From Chloroflexota bacterium (GTDB lineage: Bacteria > Chloroflexota > Dehalococcoidia > Tepidiformales > Tepidiformaceae), in contig JACRBT010000004.1 in NCBI GenBank assembly GCA_016234445.1, positions 124,001-188,000 of the forward strand: a stretch of DNA of 64,000 nucleotides, in the 5' to 3' direction. Shown piece by piece: positions 8,943 through 17,115 of this stretch (position 1 is its first letter; each line of letters opens with the position of its first letter). The translations under genes and the position numbers were made by a program. Under the pieces are notes generated by a model. That model worked only from the letters and a program-made list of their open reading frames with translations, did not search any database and was not told the origin of the DNA.

Positions 8943-9898
8943 TTGAAGGCGATGGCGTTCGGAGGCGAACCGACTCCACCGAGCTTGTTGAGCGGCGCAG
9001 AGGTGAAGAAGGCGTCGTAGCGGCCGTCGGCGGCGCAGTCGGCGGCGAGCTTGCTCAGGTCCCAGAGTTCGCCGATGGCCATGCCGAAGAGGCCGATGAG
9101 GTAGAAGTGGAGGAAGCCGCCCGTCTCGGGCGTCGGCGGCCAGGCTTCGAGGGCCGGGCAGTCGGTGGCCGAGGCAACAACGTGGAGGTCCCAGAGGTAG
9201 CGGGCCATCGCTTCGCCGGCGAGGAGACCCGGGGCGCGGAAGGTGGCCATGTTCGCGAGGCCGGCCCTTACCCGCACATCCTGCTGCAGGTACCACTCAA
9301 TCCAACCGGTGCGAATGAGGAGCACGTCCCCGGCCTGGATCTCCACACCCTGGGCGCGGCGGCAGGCTTCGAGCTCGTCGACGGTGATGCGGCGGTCGGT
9401 GGCGCAGTCGATCGGGCGGCCCTGCGATTCCAGGTAGCGGCCAACGTCGAGGAGCACGGCCCTCCCGGCGATTCCGCGGCGGGCCCAGTGTTCGATGCCG
9501 CCTCGGGTGCCGGGCTTGCCGGTCACTTCTTCTTCGCGGACGCCGTTGTAGAAGCCGTGGGCGGGATGGCCGACGTGGACGAGGGAGTCCCACTGGCTGC
9601 TGGCCTGGGGAAAGAAGTTGTCGTAGACGTCGTCGCGGCTGACGCCCGAACCGAGAATCGTGTGGCGCAACCCGCCCCGGCCGTAGAGCGGCGGGCTCGG
9701 GAGTTCGAGGTCCCAGTTCAGGGGGAACATGGCGCCACGCCGGACGAGTTTCGCTGCCTCGGCGATGCGTTCGGGGGTCTGGAGGTTGAAGAGGCCAACC
9801 TGGTCGTCGCGGCCAAAGAGCCACCAGGCAGACTGGGGCGGGGCGCCATCGACGGCGGGGAGCTGGTCGAACGATGGCAGTTGGCCGGGAACGGGCAT
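8939..9898 (-). CDS. Cyclase-family (kynurenine formamidase-like) metal-dependent hydrolase
   Basis: The 319-residue protein resembles the cyclase/KynB superfamily of metal-dependent amide or lactone hydrolases. Visible landmarks are SQWDSLVHVGH (a variant of the HxGTHxDxxxH metal motif), GIAGRAVLLDVGRYL, GDVLLIRTGW and a late DCPALEAWPPTPETGGFLH segment. The first histidine of the canonical motif appears to be replaced in QWDSLVHVGH, as in several distant members. ATG 9898 has TGGAGG 8 nt upstream, which rules out the longer in-frame extension. It overlaps the split-barrel gene downstream by four bases, suggesting one catabolic or modification step. Confidence 0.8.
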   Translation of the reverse strand: MPVPGQLPSFDQLPAVDGAPPQSAWWLFGRDDQVGLFNLQTPERIAEAAKLVRRGAMFPLNWDLELPSPPLYGRGGLRHTILGSGVSRDDVYDNFFPQASSQWDSLVHVGHPAHGFYNGVREEEVTGKPGTRGGIEHWARRGIAGRAVLLDVGRYLESQGRPIDCATDRRITVDELEACRRAQGVEIQAGDVLLIRTGWIEWYLQQDVRVRAGLANMATFRAPGLLAGEAMARYLWDLHVVASATDCPALEAWPPTPETGGFLHFYLIGLFGMAIGELWDLSKLAADCAADGRYDAFFTSAPLNKLGGVGSPPNAIAFK

Positions 9899-9999
9899 GT
9901 GGTGCCTCCAGGGGGACGTAGCGGCATTCTTCGGGGGCGGCCCGGGAGCGTCAAGCCGCGGAGTAGACCGTCGGCGGGCGGCACCGCAAGATCGGAGAC

Positions 10000-10227
10000 G
10001 TGAACACACCGGTAACGCCATACGTCCTCGCGGGGCGGATCTTTTCGATCATCGGGATGTCGCTGGCGGCCGCGCTGGCGATCCTCTTCTTCGTCGGGGG
10101 ATTCTGGTGGTGGGGGCTGGGCGCGACCCTCGCGTTCTTCCCGTTCTTCGGGCTGATCGTGCTGGTGGAGCGATACTCCGCAAAGCACGGCCTCATCGGC
10201 CCGGAGCCGCCCGCCCTCCCGGAGTAG
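10000..10227 (+). CDS. Small two-helix membrane protein, unrecognised
   Basis: This 75-residue ORF begins at GTG 10000 and has two hydrophobic helices (about 12-33 and 37-56) separated by a Trp-rich turn (FWWWGLG), then a polar tail. It is divergent from the cyclase gene and ends 21 nt before a bidirectional terminator, which supports it being a real transcribed gene. No function can be assigned. Confidence 0.55.
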   Translation: MNTPVTPYVLAGRIFSIIGMSLAAALAILFFVGGFWWWGLGATLAFFPFFGLIVLVERYSAKHGLIGPEPPALPE

Positions 10228-10248
10228 CAGCTCGCTCACCCGGAAACG

Positions 10249-10278
10249 AACGAGGGGCCGTCTGGACGGCCCCTCGTT
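10249..10278. terminator. Bidirectional intrinsic terminator
   Basis: A perfect 14-bp inverted repeat (10249-10262 with 10265-10278) begins with AACGAGGGG and ends with CCCCTCGTT. It lies between the convergent small membrane gene and the cyclophilin gene and can serve both strands. Confidence 0.85.
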
Positions 10279-10299
10279 GTGCGTCTGGCGGCGTGCGGG

Positions 10300-11127
10300 T
10301 TACTTCGGCGTCGTCGTGATGGTGACGGACCGGATGACGTCGCCTTTGGCGATCTTCGCGACAACATCCATGCCCGTGGTGACCTCGGCGAAGGGGTAGA
10401 AGCGCTTCTGGGTGGGCGTGTCGGTGTCGAGGCCCGGGTTGTCCTTGAGGTTGATGAAGAACTGGCTCCCGAAGTTCGTGACGGCCCCCGCCTTGGCCAT
10501 GGAGAGCATGCCCTTCTTGTTGAGGAGGTCGTTCGGGTCTTCCTGGGTGACGTAGCCGGGTCCGCCGCTGCCGGTGCCCGTGGGATCTCCGCCCTGGACG
10601 ACGAAGTCCGCCACGACGCGATGGAAGGTGATTCCGTCGAAGTACTTCTTTTGGGCGAGGAAGACGAAGTTGTTCACCGTCCGCGGCGCCTTGTCGGCGT
10701 AGAGGGCGATGACAATGTCGCCCTTGTCGGTCTTGATCGTGGCGGTGTAGGTGTTCTTCTCGGCGTCGATGACCTGCTCGGCCTTCGAGAACTTCTTCGG
10801 GTCCGGGGTCGCAGTACCGGCGGGGGTCTCGCTTGCCTGGGGCGTTGTGGTGCCTTCAGGGCTGGCCGAGGCCGTCGCGGTGGGCGTGGATGTGGCGGGA
10901 ACGTCGACCTGGTTGTTGTTGCGGTTGGCGGCGAAGACGGCGCTGCCGACCATCACGATCGCGACGATCACGCCAACGATCGAGAAGAACTTGATGTTGC
11001 CCAGCAGGTTCATGGGGAAGCCGGGCTTGTATTTCTGGCCGGGGGCGGTCCCGCCGACTGTGTAACTGCTGCGGCGAGCAGGCTCCTGGCGCAGGTGCTG
11101 CTTTTCGCCTCGTTTGCGCTTGGGCAC
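10300..11127 (-). CDS. Membrane-anchored cyclophilin-type peptidyl-prolyl isomerase
   Basis: It catalyses proline cis-trans isomerisation, probably outside the cytoplasmic membrane. The 275-residue protein has a basic N-terminus, one membrane helix at about 50-70 (FFSIVGVIVAIVMVGSAVFA) and a Thr/Ala/Pro-rich linker. The cyclophilin domain starts at about residue 118 with TATIKTDKGDI, FDGITFHRVVADFVVQGGDPTG, GSQFFINL and a late FAEVTTGMDVV. GTG 11127 is selected because GAGG lies 8 nt upstream. The gene lies downstream of murE on the same strand after about 100 nt. Confidence 0.9.
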   Translation of the reverse strand: MPKRKRGEKQHLRQEPARRSSYTVGGTAPGQKYKPGFPMNLLGNIKFFSIVGVIVAIVMVGSAVFAANRNNNQVDVPATSTPTATASASPEGTTTPQASETPAGTATPDPKKFSKAEQVIDAEKNTYTATIKTDKGDIVIALYADKAPRTVNNFVFLAQKKYFDGITFHRVVADFVVQGGDPTGTGSGGPGYVTQEDPNDLLNKKGMLSMAKAGAVTNFGSQFFINLKDNPGLDTDTPTQKRFYPFAEVTTGMDVVAKIAKGDVIRSVTITTTPK

Positions 11128-11224
11128 GTAGAAACCTCGTGGTGGTGGGGAGCCCGCTTCACGGGCCAGTGTCCGCAGTATACGAACGGCCCATGTAGGG
11201 GCCAATGCGCGCCGAAAGGCCCGG

Positions 11225-12760
11225 TTAGCTCCCGGCGAAGCCGAGCCGGGCAAGCTCCTCGCGGGCCGCCTCCCGGTCGTCCCAGGGCTGGGCCCCGCTG
11301 GCGTAGACGATCGACTGTTCGTGGCCCTTCCCGGCGATGAGGACGATGTCTCCCGGCACGGCGCGGGCGAAAGCTTCGGCGATGGCCTGGCGCCGGTCTT
11401 CCACTTCGATGAAGTCGCGGCCCCGGACCCTCCCGGCCCCCTCGGCGTGGCGGCCGATCTCGCGGACGATGCTGGCCGGGTCCTCGCTGCGGGGGTCTTC
11501 GTTCGTAAAGACCGCGAAGTCGGCGCCAGCGGCTGCAGCGCGCCCAACCCCGAAGCGACGGCCGGGGTCGCGTTCGCCGGCGGCACCGATGACGATGATG
11601 AGCCGGCCGCCGGCCACTTCCCGGAGCACTTCGAGGACCTTGCGAACGGAGTCGCCGGTGTGGGCGTAGTCGACGATGACGGTGAAGGGCTGGCCGGCGT
11701 CGATGCGTTCCATGCGGCCGGGGACGCCGGGGCAGAGTTCGAGACCCCGCGCGATCGCCGCCAGCGGGAGCCCGAGCGCGACCCCGGCCGCCGCCGCCGC
11801 AAGGGCGTTGGCGACGTTGAAGAGGGCGGGGATCGCGATGCTCGTCTCGGCCATCCCGACCGGCGTTATCAGCCGGAAGGAACTGCCATCCGGGCGGAGA
11901 TGGACGTTGCGGGCGAGGACGGCGGCGTCCCGCGACTCCATCCCGTAGCCGAGGGAGGCGGCCTCCGTGCGGCCGAGCATGTAGTGGGCAGAAGGGTCGT
12001 CCATGTTCACGACCGCGCACTTTGCGATGCCCTTGTCGGCGGCCGTGTCGAGCGCGGCGAAGAGCATGCCCTTGGCCTCGCGGTAGGCCTCGAAGGTCTC
12101 GTGGAAGTCGAGGTGGTCGCCGGTGACATTGGTGAGGACCGCGACGTCGTATTCGACGAGGTCCAGGCGGTGGAGGGCGAGGCCGTGGCTGGTCGACTCG
12201 ACGATGGCGTAGTCGCAGCCGGCGTCGACCATCTCGCGCAGGATGCGCTGGACCTCCGGCGCCTCGGGGGTGGTCATGCGGCTGGTCATCGAGCCGCGCT
12301 CGCCCGCGATCATGACGTCGACGGTGCCGAGGCGGCCCGCGCGGGCGCCGGCGGCCTCCAGGATGCTGCTCAGGAAGTGCGATGTGGTGGTCTTCCCGTC
12401 TGTGCCGGTGATGCCGATGACCGCGAGTTCGCGGCCGGGGTGGCCGTAGAACCAGGCGGCAGCCTGTGCCATCGCCACGCGGCTGTCGTCGACGGCGACG
12501 ACGGCGGGACCGGGCGGGATGGTCTCCCAGGCGGCGCGGCGGTCGCGCTGGACGATGACCGCGCCCGCGCCCGCGTTCGCGACCTGGGGGAGGAAGGAGT
12601 GGCCGTCGACCTTGAACCCTGGCACCGCGATGAAGAGGCCGCCGGGCTGGACGCGACGCGAGTCGTGCCCGACGGAGGCGACCGTCGCATCCCCTTCGCC
12701 ACGGACGAGCGACGCCCCGGGGAGTTCAGCGAGAAGGGAGGCGACCGTCCGGTCTGTCAT
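11225..12760 (-). CDS. murE: UDP-N-acetylmuramoyl-tripeptide synthetase (MurE)
   Basis: It adds the third residue to the peptidoglycan stem peptide in the cytoplasm. The 511-residue protein has the N-terminal Mur domain (HDSRRVQPGGLF), the ATP loop GTDGKTTT (119-126), the central-domain segments TTPEAPEVQ, ESTSHGL and TNVTGDHLDFH, and the C-terminal YAHTGDSVRKVL and GKGHEQ motifs. At the position that reads DNPR in meso-diaminopimelate-adding enzymes this protein has EDPR (421-424), so the amino acid added may not be meso-DAP. Start ATG 12760 has GGAG 8 nt upstream. No other mur genes are adjacent. Confidence 0.93.
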   Translation of the reverse strand: MTDRTVASLLAELPGASLVRGEGDATVASVGHDSRRVQPGGLFIAVPGFKVDGHSFLPQVANAGAGAVIVQRDRRAAWETIPPGPAVVAVDDSRVAMAQAAAWFYGHPGRELAVIGITGTDGKTTTSHFLSSILEAAGARAGRLGTVDVMIAGERGSMTSRMTTPEAPEVQRILREMVDAGCDYAIVESTSHGLALHRLDLVEYDVAVLTNVTGDHLDFHETFEAYREAKGMLFAALDTAADKGIAKCAVVNMDDPSAHYMLGRTEAASLGYGMESRDAAVLARNVHLRPDGSSFRLITPVGMAETSIAIPALFNVANALAAAAAGVALGLPLAAIARGLELCPGVPGRMERIDAGQPFTVIVDYAHTGDSVRKVLEVLREVAGGRLIIVIGAAGERDPGRRFGVGRAAAAGADFAVFTNEDPRSEDPASIVREIGRHAEGAGRVRGRDFIEVEDRRQAIAEAFARAVPGDIVLIAGKGHEQSIVYASGAQPWDDREAAREELARLGFAGS

Positions 12761-12852
12761 GTCTGGCTCCGATCCCGGCTCGTGGGGCGCCCGGGAACGA
12801 GGTCATGGTAGCGGCGGCCCCCGGCTGGGAACAGGGGCGCCGGCGGCCGGAG

Positions 12853-13191
12853 TCACTCAGCGGCGGGCACGGCGACCTGGTCGTCGGCGGCCAGCGGCGG
12901 GATCGAGATGTTCATCACGACCGCGGAGTCCCCTGCCGGGCGCGCCCCGTGGGTCTTGCCGACCGGGACGTAGGCGGTCTCGAAGGGCCGGATGACCCGC
13001 GAGGCGCCGTCGATGACCACTTCGAGCGCGCCCTCGATGGCAACGTAGATCTGGGCCGACTTCGCGTGGACGTGCGGCTTCACGGCGTCGCCGGTGTTGC
13101 GCATGCGGAAGACGCGGACCGTCGCAGCGGGCGAGTCATAGTCCTGGATGAGTTCGTAGGTGCCGACCTGCGGCGGGCGGACGGTTGCCAT
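12853..13191 (-). CDS. Single-domain cupin protein
   Basis: The 112-residue protein is a small beta-barrel cupin. Motif 1 is seen as KPHVHAKSAQIYVAIEGALEVVIDG and motif 2 as FETAYVPVGKTHG, giving two to three histidines and possibly a glutamine as metal ligands. The start ATG 13191 has GGGAGG 8 nt upstream. It is divergent from the acyl-CoA mutase operon and precedes murE. Its substrate is unknown; such proteins range from dioxygenases to sensory binding modules. Confidence 0.8.
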   Translation of the reverse strand: MATVRPPQVGTYELIQDYDSPAATVRVFRMRNTGDAVKPHVHAKSAQIYVAIEGALEVVIDGASRVIRPFETAYVPVGKTHGARPAGDSAVVMNISIPPLAADDQVAVPAAE

Positions 13192-13350
13192 GGTGGACCT
13201 CCCCGGGTTCGTGACCTCCAGTCTGCCGCGCGCGGGTGCTGGTGCCAACCGGGTGACGAGGGACGAGTGCTGAGTGCTCAGGGAGTGGGCGGGCTGGCGG
13301 CGGCGAGAGTAGGCTATGCGGGCGAACGCGTATCCACCCGGAGGAGCGAC

Positions 13351-14964
13351 ATGGACGACGAGCCCAACCCGGACCAGCCAGCCGCGCCGGCGCGGACGAC
13401 TTCCGGCATCGAGCTGCGGCCGTTCTATGGTCCCGAAGACGCAGCAGGGGTGGACTACGATCGCGAGATCGGCGACCCGGGCGCGTTTCCCTTCACCCGG
13501 GGAACGCGGGCGACGGGCTACCAGGCGCGAAAGTGGACCGTCCGCCAGGTGATGGGGCTGGGCACGGCGGAAGAGACGAACCAGCGCCTCCACCACCTCC
13601 TGCGCGAAGGCCAGACCGGCATCAGCCTCACGGGGCTTGGCTATGCGCCGTTCGAGTCGAGCGACCCGCGCGCGATTGGGCTGGTGGGGCGAGGCGGCGT
13701 CTGGGTGGACACGCTGGCGGACATGGAAGGCGTGTTCGCGGGCATCCCCATCGACCGCGTGAGCATCAACCAGACGGGGAATTCGATCCCGGCGTTCGTG
13801 ATGATCCTTGGGGCGGCGAAGAAGCGCGGGATCCCCCTGGATTCGCTGAGCGGGACCGTCCAGAACTACGTCCTGCCCTGGGGCGAGGCGCCAACCTACG
13901 CGGGAAACCACTACGTCGACATCATCGAATACTGCGCGAGGAACCTGCCGCGCTGGAACCACACCTCCATCTCGGTCCGGAACACGCGCGAGGCCGGGAT
14001 CAGCGCGGCCCAGGAGATGGCCTTCGGCGTGTATGAGGGCTACTACGCCGCGGCCACCGCCCGCGAGCGCGGCGCCGACGTCAACCGCGTCGGCCAACGC
14101 CTGACCTTCTTCCTCAACGCGGAGAACGACCTGCTGGAAGAGGTGGCGAAGTTCCGGGCGATGCGCCGGATGTGGGCGCGGGTGATGCGCGACCGTCTCG
14201 GCGCCACCGACGACCGCGCCTGCCAGCTCCGCTTCCACGTCCAGACCTCCGGGGTCAGCCTCACGGCCCAGCAGCCGCTCAACAACATCGTCCGGGCGAC
14301 CATCCACGCGCTGGCGGCGGCGCTCGGCGGGGCACAGTCGATGTCGGTCAACGCCTTCGATGAAGCCTTCACGATCCCGTCGCAGTTTGCCCAGACGCTC
14401 TCGGTGCGGACGCAGCAGATCATCCAGCTGGAGTCGGGGCTCACGAACGTGGTCGATCCCTTCGGTGGTTCCTACGCCATGGAGAGCCTGACCAACGAGC
14501 TTGAGGACCGGGCGATGGCCATCTTCGCGACGCTGGAGGGGCTCCCTGCCCAGGCGGCGTGGAAGTTCATCAGCGAAGCGTCGCGGGAGGCGGCGTATCA
14601 GCGGCAACTCGCCGTCGACAGCGGCGAGCGGCCGCTTGTCGGCGTGAACTGCTTTGTCGAAGAAGATGAACCGGAGCTGCAATTCGAAGCCGCGCACCGG
14701 GCGGAGCCGGACTACGACCCGGCCTGGCGGGACAAGCAGGCGGCCCGGCTCGCCAGGGTGAAGCGCGAACGCGACGGCGCCCGGTGGGCCGCCGCCCGGC
14801 AGCGCCTTGTCGACGCCTACCGGGCCCGGGAGAACATCGTGGGCCCCGCGTTGGAAGCGGCGGAGGCATACATGAGCATCGGCGAGATGTGCGAAGCCCT
14901 GGCGGCCGTGAACGGTGAGGCCGAACTGCGGAAGCGCGGCGGCTTCGTCATCCGGCTCTACTGA
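13351..14964 (+). CDS. Acyl-CoA mutase large subunit, methylmalonyl-CoA mutase-like
   Basis: The 537-residue protein matches the TIM-barrel catalytic part of B12-dependent acyl-CoA mutases: PFTRGTRATGY, RQVMGLGTAEETN, a GTVQN strand, HVQTSGVSLTAQQPLNN, DPFGGSYAME and a C-terminal GVNCF and IGEMCEALAAV. It lacks the fused C-terminal B12 domain, which is encoded three genes downstream. Compared from memory with propionibacterial methylmalonyl-CoA mutase, Tyr57 matches Tyr89, but the carboxylate-binding Arg207 aligns with Asn186 and catalytic His244 with Asn211. The FDLATHRGYDSD loop is replaced by LTGLGYAPFESSD. The substrate is therefore probably not methylmalonyl-CoA. ATG 13351 has GGAGGAG 4 nt upstream, with TAGGCT at 13310-13315 as a possible -10. 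Confidence 0.85.
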   Translation: MDDEPNPDQPAAPARTTSGIELRPFYGPEDAAGVDYDREIGDPGAFPFTRGTRATGYQARKWTVRQVMGLGTAEETNQRLHHLLREGQTGISLTGLGYAPFESSDPRAIGLVGRGGVWVDTLADMEGVFAGIPIDRVSINQTGNSIPAFVMILGAAKKRGIPLDSLSGTVQNYVLPWGEAPTYAGNHYVDIIEYCARNLPRWNHTSISVRNTREAGISAAQEMAFGVYEGYYAAATARERGADVNRVGQRLTFFLNAENDLLEEVAKFRAMRRMWARVMRDRLGATDDRACQLRFHVQTSGVSLTAQQPLNNIVRATIHALAAALGGAQSMSVNAFDEAFTIPSQFAQTLSVRTQQIIQLESGLTNVVDPFGGSYAMESLTNELEDRAMAIFATLEGLPAQAAWKFISEASREAAYQRQLAVDSGERPLVGVNCFVEEDEPELQFEAAHRAEPDYDPAWRDKQAARLARVKRERDGARWAAARQRLVDAYRARENIVGPALEAAEAYMSIGEMCEALAAVNGEAELRKRGGFVIRLY

Positions 14965-14987
14965 GACACAACAAGGGGGAGGCAACC

Positions 14988-16040
14988 ATGAAGATCGCTG
15001 TTGGATTCGACCGCTCGGGCCCGGACGACTGGGCCGACGCGGCCGCGTACGTGCAGGAAGCGGAGCGGATGGGGGTCCACTCGGCGTGGTCGGCGGAAGC
15101 GTGGGGATTCGACGCCGTAACCCCGCTGGCCTACCTGGCGGCAAAGACGTCGCGGATCAAGCTCGGCTCCGGGATCATGCAGATCAGCGCCCGCACGCCC
15201 GCGATGATGGCGATGACGGCGATGACCCTGAACTCGATGTCCCACGGCCGGTTCCTCATGGGTCTTGGCGCGAGCGGGCCGCAGGTTGTGGAGGGCTGGC
15301 ACGGGCAGCCGTTCGAGCAAACCGTGCAGCGGTTGCGCGAAGTCACCGAGATCGTGCGCATGCTGGTCGCCGGAGGCCGGAGTTCGTACCAGGGAAAGCT
15401 CTACACGCTGCCGCTGCCCGGGGGCGAGGGGAAGCCGATCCGGTCGTCGGCGAAGCCCCAGGACCCGATCCCGGTCTACTTCGCGACCCTTTCCCCGAAG
15501 AGCCTGGAGCTGACCGGCGAGATCGGCGATGGCTGGGTGGGCACCAGCTTCATGCCCGAGCACGCGAACGTCTTCTTCGACTCGATCGCGGCGGGGGCGG
15601 CGCGCGCCGGGCGGACGTTGAAGGACATCGACAAGCAGGTCGCGGCCGGCGTCATCGCCTTCTCGGACGACGTCGAGCGGCTGATCCCGCCGCGCAAGCC
15701 GGGGCTCGCCTTCACCCTGGGCGCCATGGGGTCGAAGCGCCACAACTTCTACAACGCCGCCTACCGGCGCGCCGGTTACGCCGACGTCGCCCTGGAAGTA
15801 CAGCGGCTCTGGCTTGAGGGGAAGCGCAACGAAGCCACCGCCGCCGTGCCCGACGAACTTGTCCTCCACACGAACCTGATCGGCACCGAACTGATGGTGA
15901 AAGACCGCATCCGCGTCCACCGCAAGGCCGGTGTGGACACGCTCCGGGTGTCCCCGGAAGGGGCGACGCTGAAGGAGCGGCTCGACAACCTGGGCCGCCT
16001 GATGGAGCTCGTGAAGCAGGTCGACGCGGAGCCCGCGTGA
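14988..16040 (+). CDS. LLM-class F420-dependent oxidoreductase
   Basis: The 350-residue protein is a luciferase-like monooxygenase-fold (TIM barrel) enzyme that probably uses F420 or flavin for hydride transfer. Family features include the N-terminal MKIAVGFD strand, TSRIKLGSGIMQISARTPAMMAMTAMTLNSMSHGRFLMGLGASGP spread over residues 55-100, and GDGWVGTSFMPEH. A good SD (GGGGGAGG) precedes ATG 14988, and only 23 nt separate it from the mutase gene. Its location inside the mutase operon suggests that it acts on the same carbon substrate before or after rearrangement; this is inference. Confidence 0.88.
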   Translation: MKIAVGFDRSGPDDWADAAAYVQEAERMGVHSAWSAEAWGFDAVTPLAYLAAKTSRIKLGSGIMQISARTPAMMAMTAMTLNSMSHGRFLMGLGASGPQVVEGWHGQPFEQTVQRLREVTEIVRMLVAGGRSSYQGKLYTLPLPGGEGKPIRSSAKPQDPIPVYFATLSPKSLELTGEIGDGWVGTSFMPEHANVFFDSIAAGAARAGRTLKDIDKQVAAGVIAFSDDVERLIPPRKPGLAFTLGAMGSKRHNFYNAAYRRAGYADVALEVQRLWLEGKRNEATAAVPDELVLHTNLIGTELMVKDRIRVHRKAGVDTLRVSPEGATLKERLDNLGRLMELVKQVDAEPA

Positions 16041-16069
16041 GCGGCAGCAGGACAAACGAAGGGGGAGCC

Positions 16070-16717
16070 ATGGACCTGTATGACGTTATGACGACGGCCG
16101 CCACGACCCGGGCCTTCACGACCGACCCCGTTCCGGACGCGCTGCTTTACCGCGTCCTCGACAAGGCGCGCTATGCCCCGCAGGGTGGCAACCGCCAGGG
16201 ACACCGCGTCATCGTCGTCCGCGACCCGGCGATGCGAAAGCGGCTGCGGGACCTCTACATCGAACCGTGGCGCGCCTACACGGCGAACCGCCAGCCGGCG
16301 GCAATGTCGGAGAAGGCGCGCAAGCAGTGGTCGCTGGTGAACGACCGTTTCGCCGAGCGCATGGACGAGATCCCGGTGCACCTGGTGGTGTGCGCCTACC
16401 TCCCGGCGCTGGCCATCACCGACAAGGACCTCGACCGGCCGAGCATCGTCGGCGGCGGGAGTATCTACCCGTTCGTGCAGAACCTGCTGCTCGCCTGCAG
16501 GAACGAGGGCCTCGGGGCGGCGCTGACGACGCTGGTGATTTCCCGGGAGCCGGAGCTGCGGCCGCTGCTGAACCTGCCCCCGGACTACGCCGTGGCCGCC
16601 CACGTGATGGTCGGCTACCCGGACGGTTCGGAGGGCCTGACGAAACTCCGCCGCCGCCCGGTCGAGGATTTCACGACCCTGGAGACCTTCGCCGGGCCAC
16701 CGCTGAGGTCGCCGTGA
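16070..16717 (+). CDS. Nitroreductase-family flavoprotein
   Basis: The 215-residue protein has the FMN-binding nitroreductase fold: TTRAFTTDPVPDALLYRVLDKARYAPQGGNRQGHRVIVVRD near the N-terminus (basic residues for FMN phosphate) and QNLLLACRNEGLGAALTT followed by VMVGYPD near the C-terminus. It probably reduces an enone, quinone or nitro group, or acts as a dehydrogenase, with NAD(P)H or F420. ATG 16070 with GGGGGAG 3 nt upstream is preferred; an in-frame GTG at 16037 overlaps the previous stop and is the alternative. BluB-like lower-ligand synthesis was considered, but no BluB-specific motif was seen. Confidence 0.82.
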   Translation: MDLYDVMTTAATTRAFTTDPVPDALLYRVLDKARYAPQGGNRQGHRVIVVRDPAMRKRLRDLYIEPWRAYTANRQPAAMSEKARKQWSLVNDRFAERMDEIPVHLVVCAYLPALAITDKDLDRPSIVGGGSIYPFVQNLLLACRNEGLGAALTTLVISREPELRPLLNLPPDYAVAAHVMVGYPDGSEGLTKLRRRPVEDFTTLETFAGPPLRSP

Positions 16718-17115
16718 CCACCCGGATCGTCTTCGCCAGCGACACCTCCGGCCACACGATGGGCTACCACGTGGTGGCGCGGGGGCTCCGGGACGCCGGG
16801 TTCGAAGTGATCATGACCGGCCGCCAACTGCCGGCTGAGGCTGCCAGCTCGGCGCTGGACGAAGACGCGGAGATCGTCGCCTACCGGGTGATGGACCGCG
16901 ACCCGGTCGAGGTCGTGGGGGCTCTGCTGGAGGCGCTCCGGGATCGAGGGATCGGGGACCGGCCGGTGCTCGTCGGGGGCATCATCAGCCGCGCAGACGC
17001 GGATAAGCTGCGGGAGGCGGGCGTCGCCGGGGTGTTCGGGCCGGGCTCGAAGCTTCGCGACATCGCGGAGTGCGCGCGGACGGCGGTCGCCGCTACTGGC
17101 GGGGCTCCCACGTAA
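16714..17115 (+). CDS. Stand-alone B12-binding domain, likely small subunit of the mutase
   Basis: The 133-residue protein has the flavodoxin-like cobalamin-binding fold of class I mutase small subunits, with VLVGGIISRADADKLREAGVAGVFGPGSKLRDIAE at the C-terminal half. The canonical DxHxxG motif appears as SGHTMG: His14 and Gly17 are kept but the Asp is Ser12. The SxL motif region reads YRVM (57-60), while the later GG (88-89) is present. GTG 16714 overlaps the nitroreductase stop (GTGA), so translation is coupled. It probably pairs with the large subunit at 13351. Its 3' end overlaps the convergent methyltransferase gene by about 23 bases. Confidence 0.85.
   Translation: MTTRIVFASDTSGHTMGYHVVARGLRDAGFEVIMTGRQLPAEAASSALDEDAEIVAYRVMDRDPVEVVGALLEALRDRGIGDRPVLVGGIISRADADKLREAGVAGVFGPGSKLRDIAECARTAVAATGGAPT

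Noticed and set aside
11321-12811. Plus-strand ORF opposite murE
   Set aside because: The minus strand encodes an intact MurE with all Mur ligase motifs; the plus-strand translation has no recognisable domain.
13192-13350. Possible cobalamin riboswitch ahead of the B12 mutase operon
   Set aside because: The divergent gap is too short and lacks a B12-box-like segment; only a possible -10 (TAGGCT) and an SD are visible.
16070-16717. Nitroreductase-family gene as BluB (dimethylbenzimidazole synthase)
   Set aside because: Location near a B12 protein made this attractive, but only general nitroreductase motifs were seen, with nothing diagnostic for BluB.
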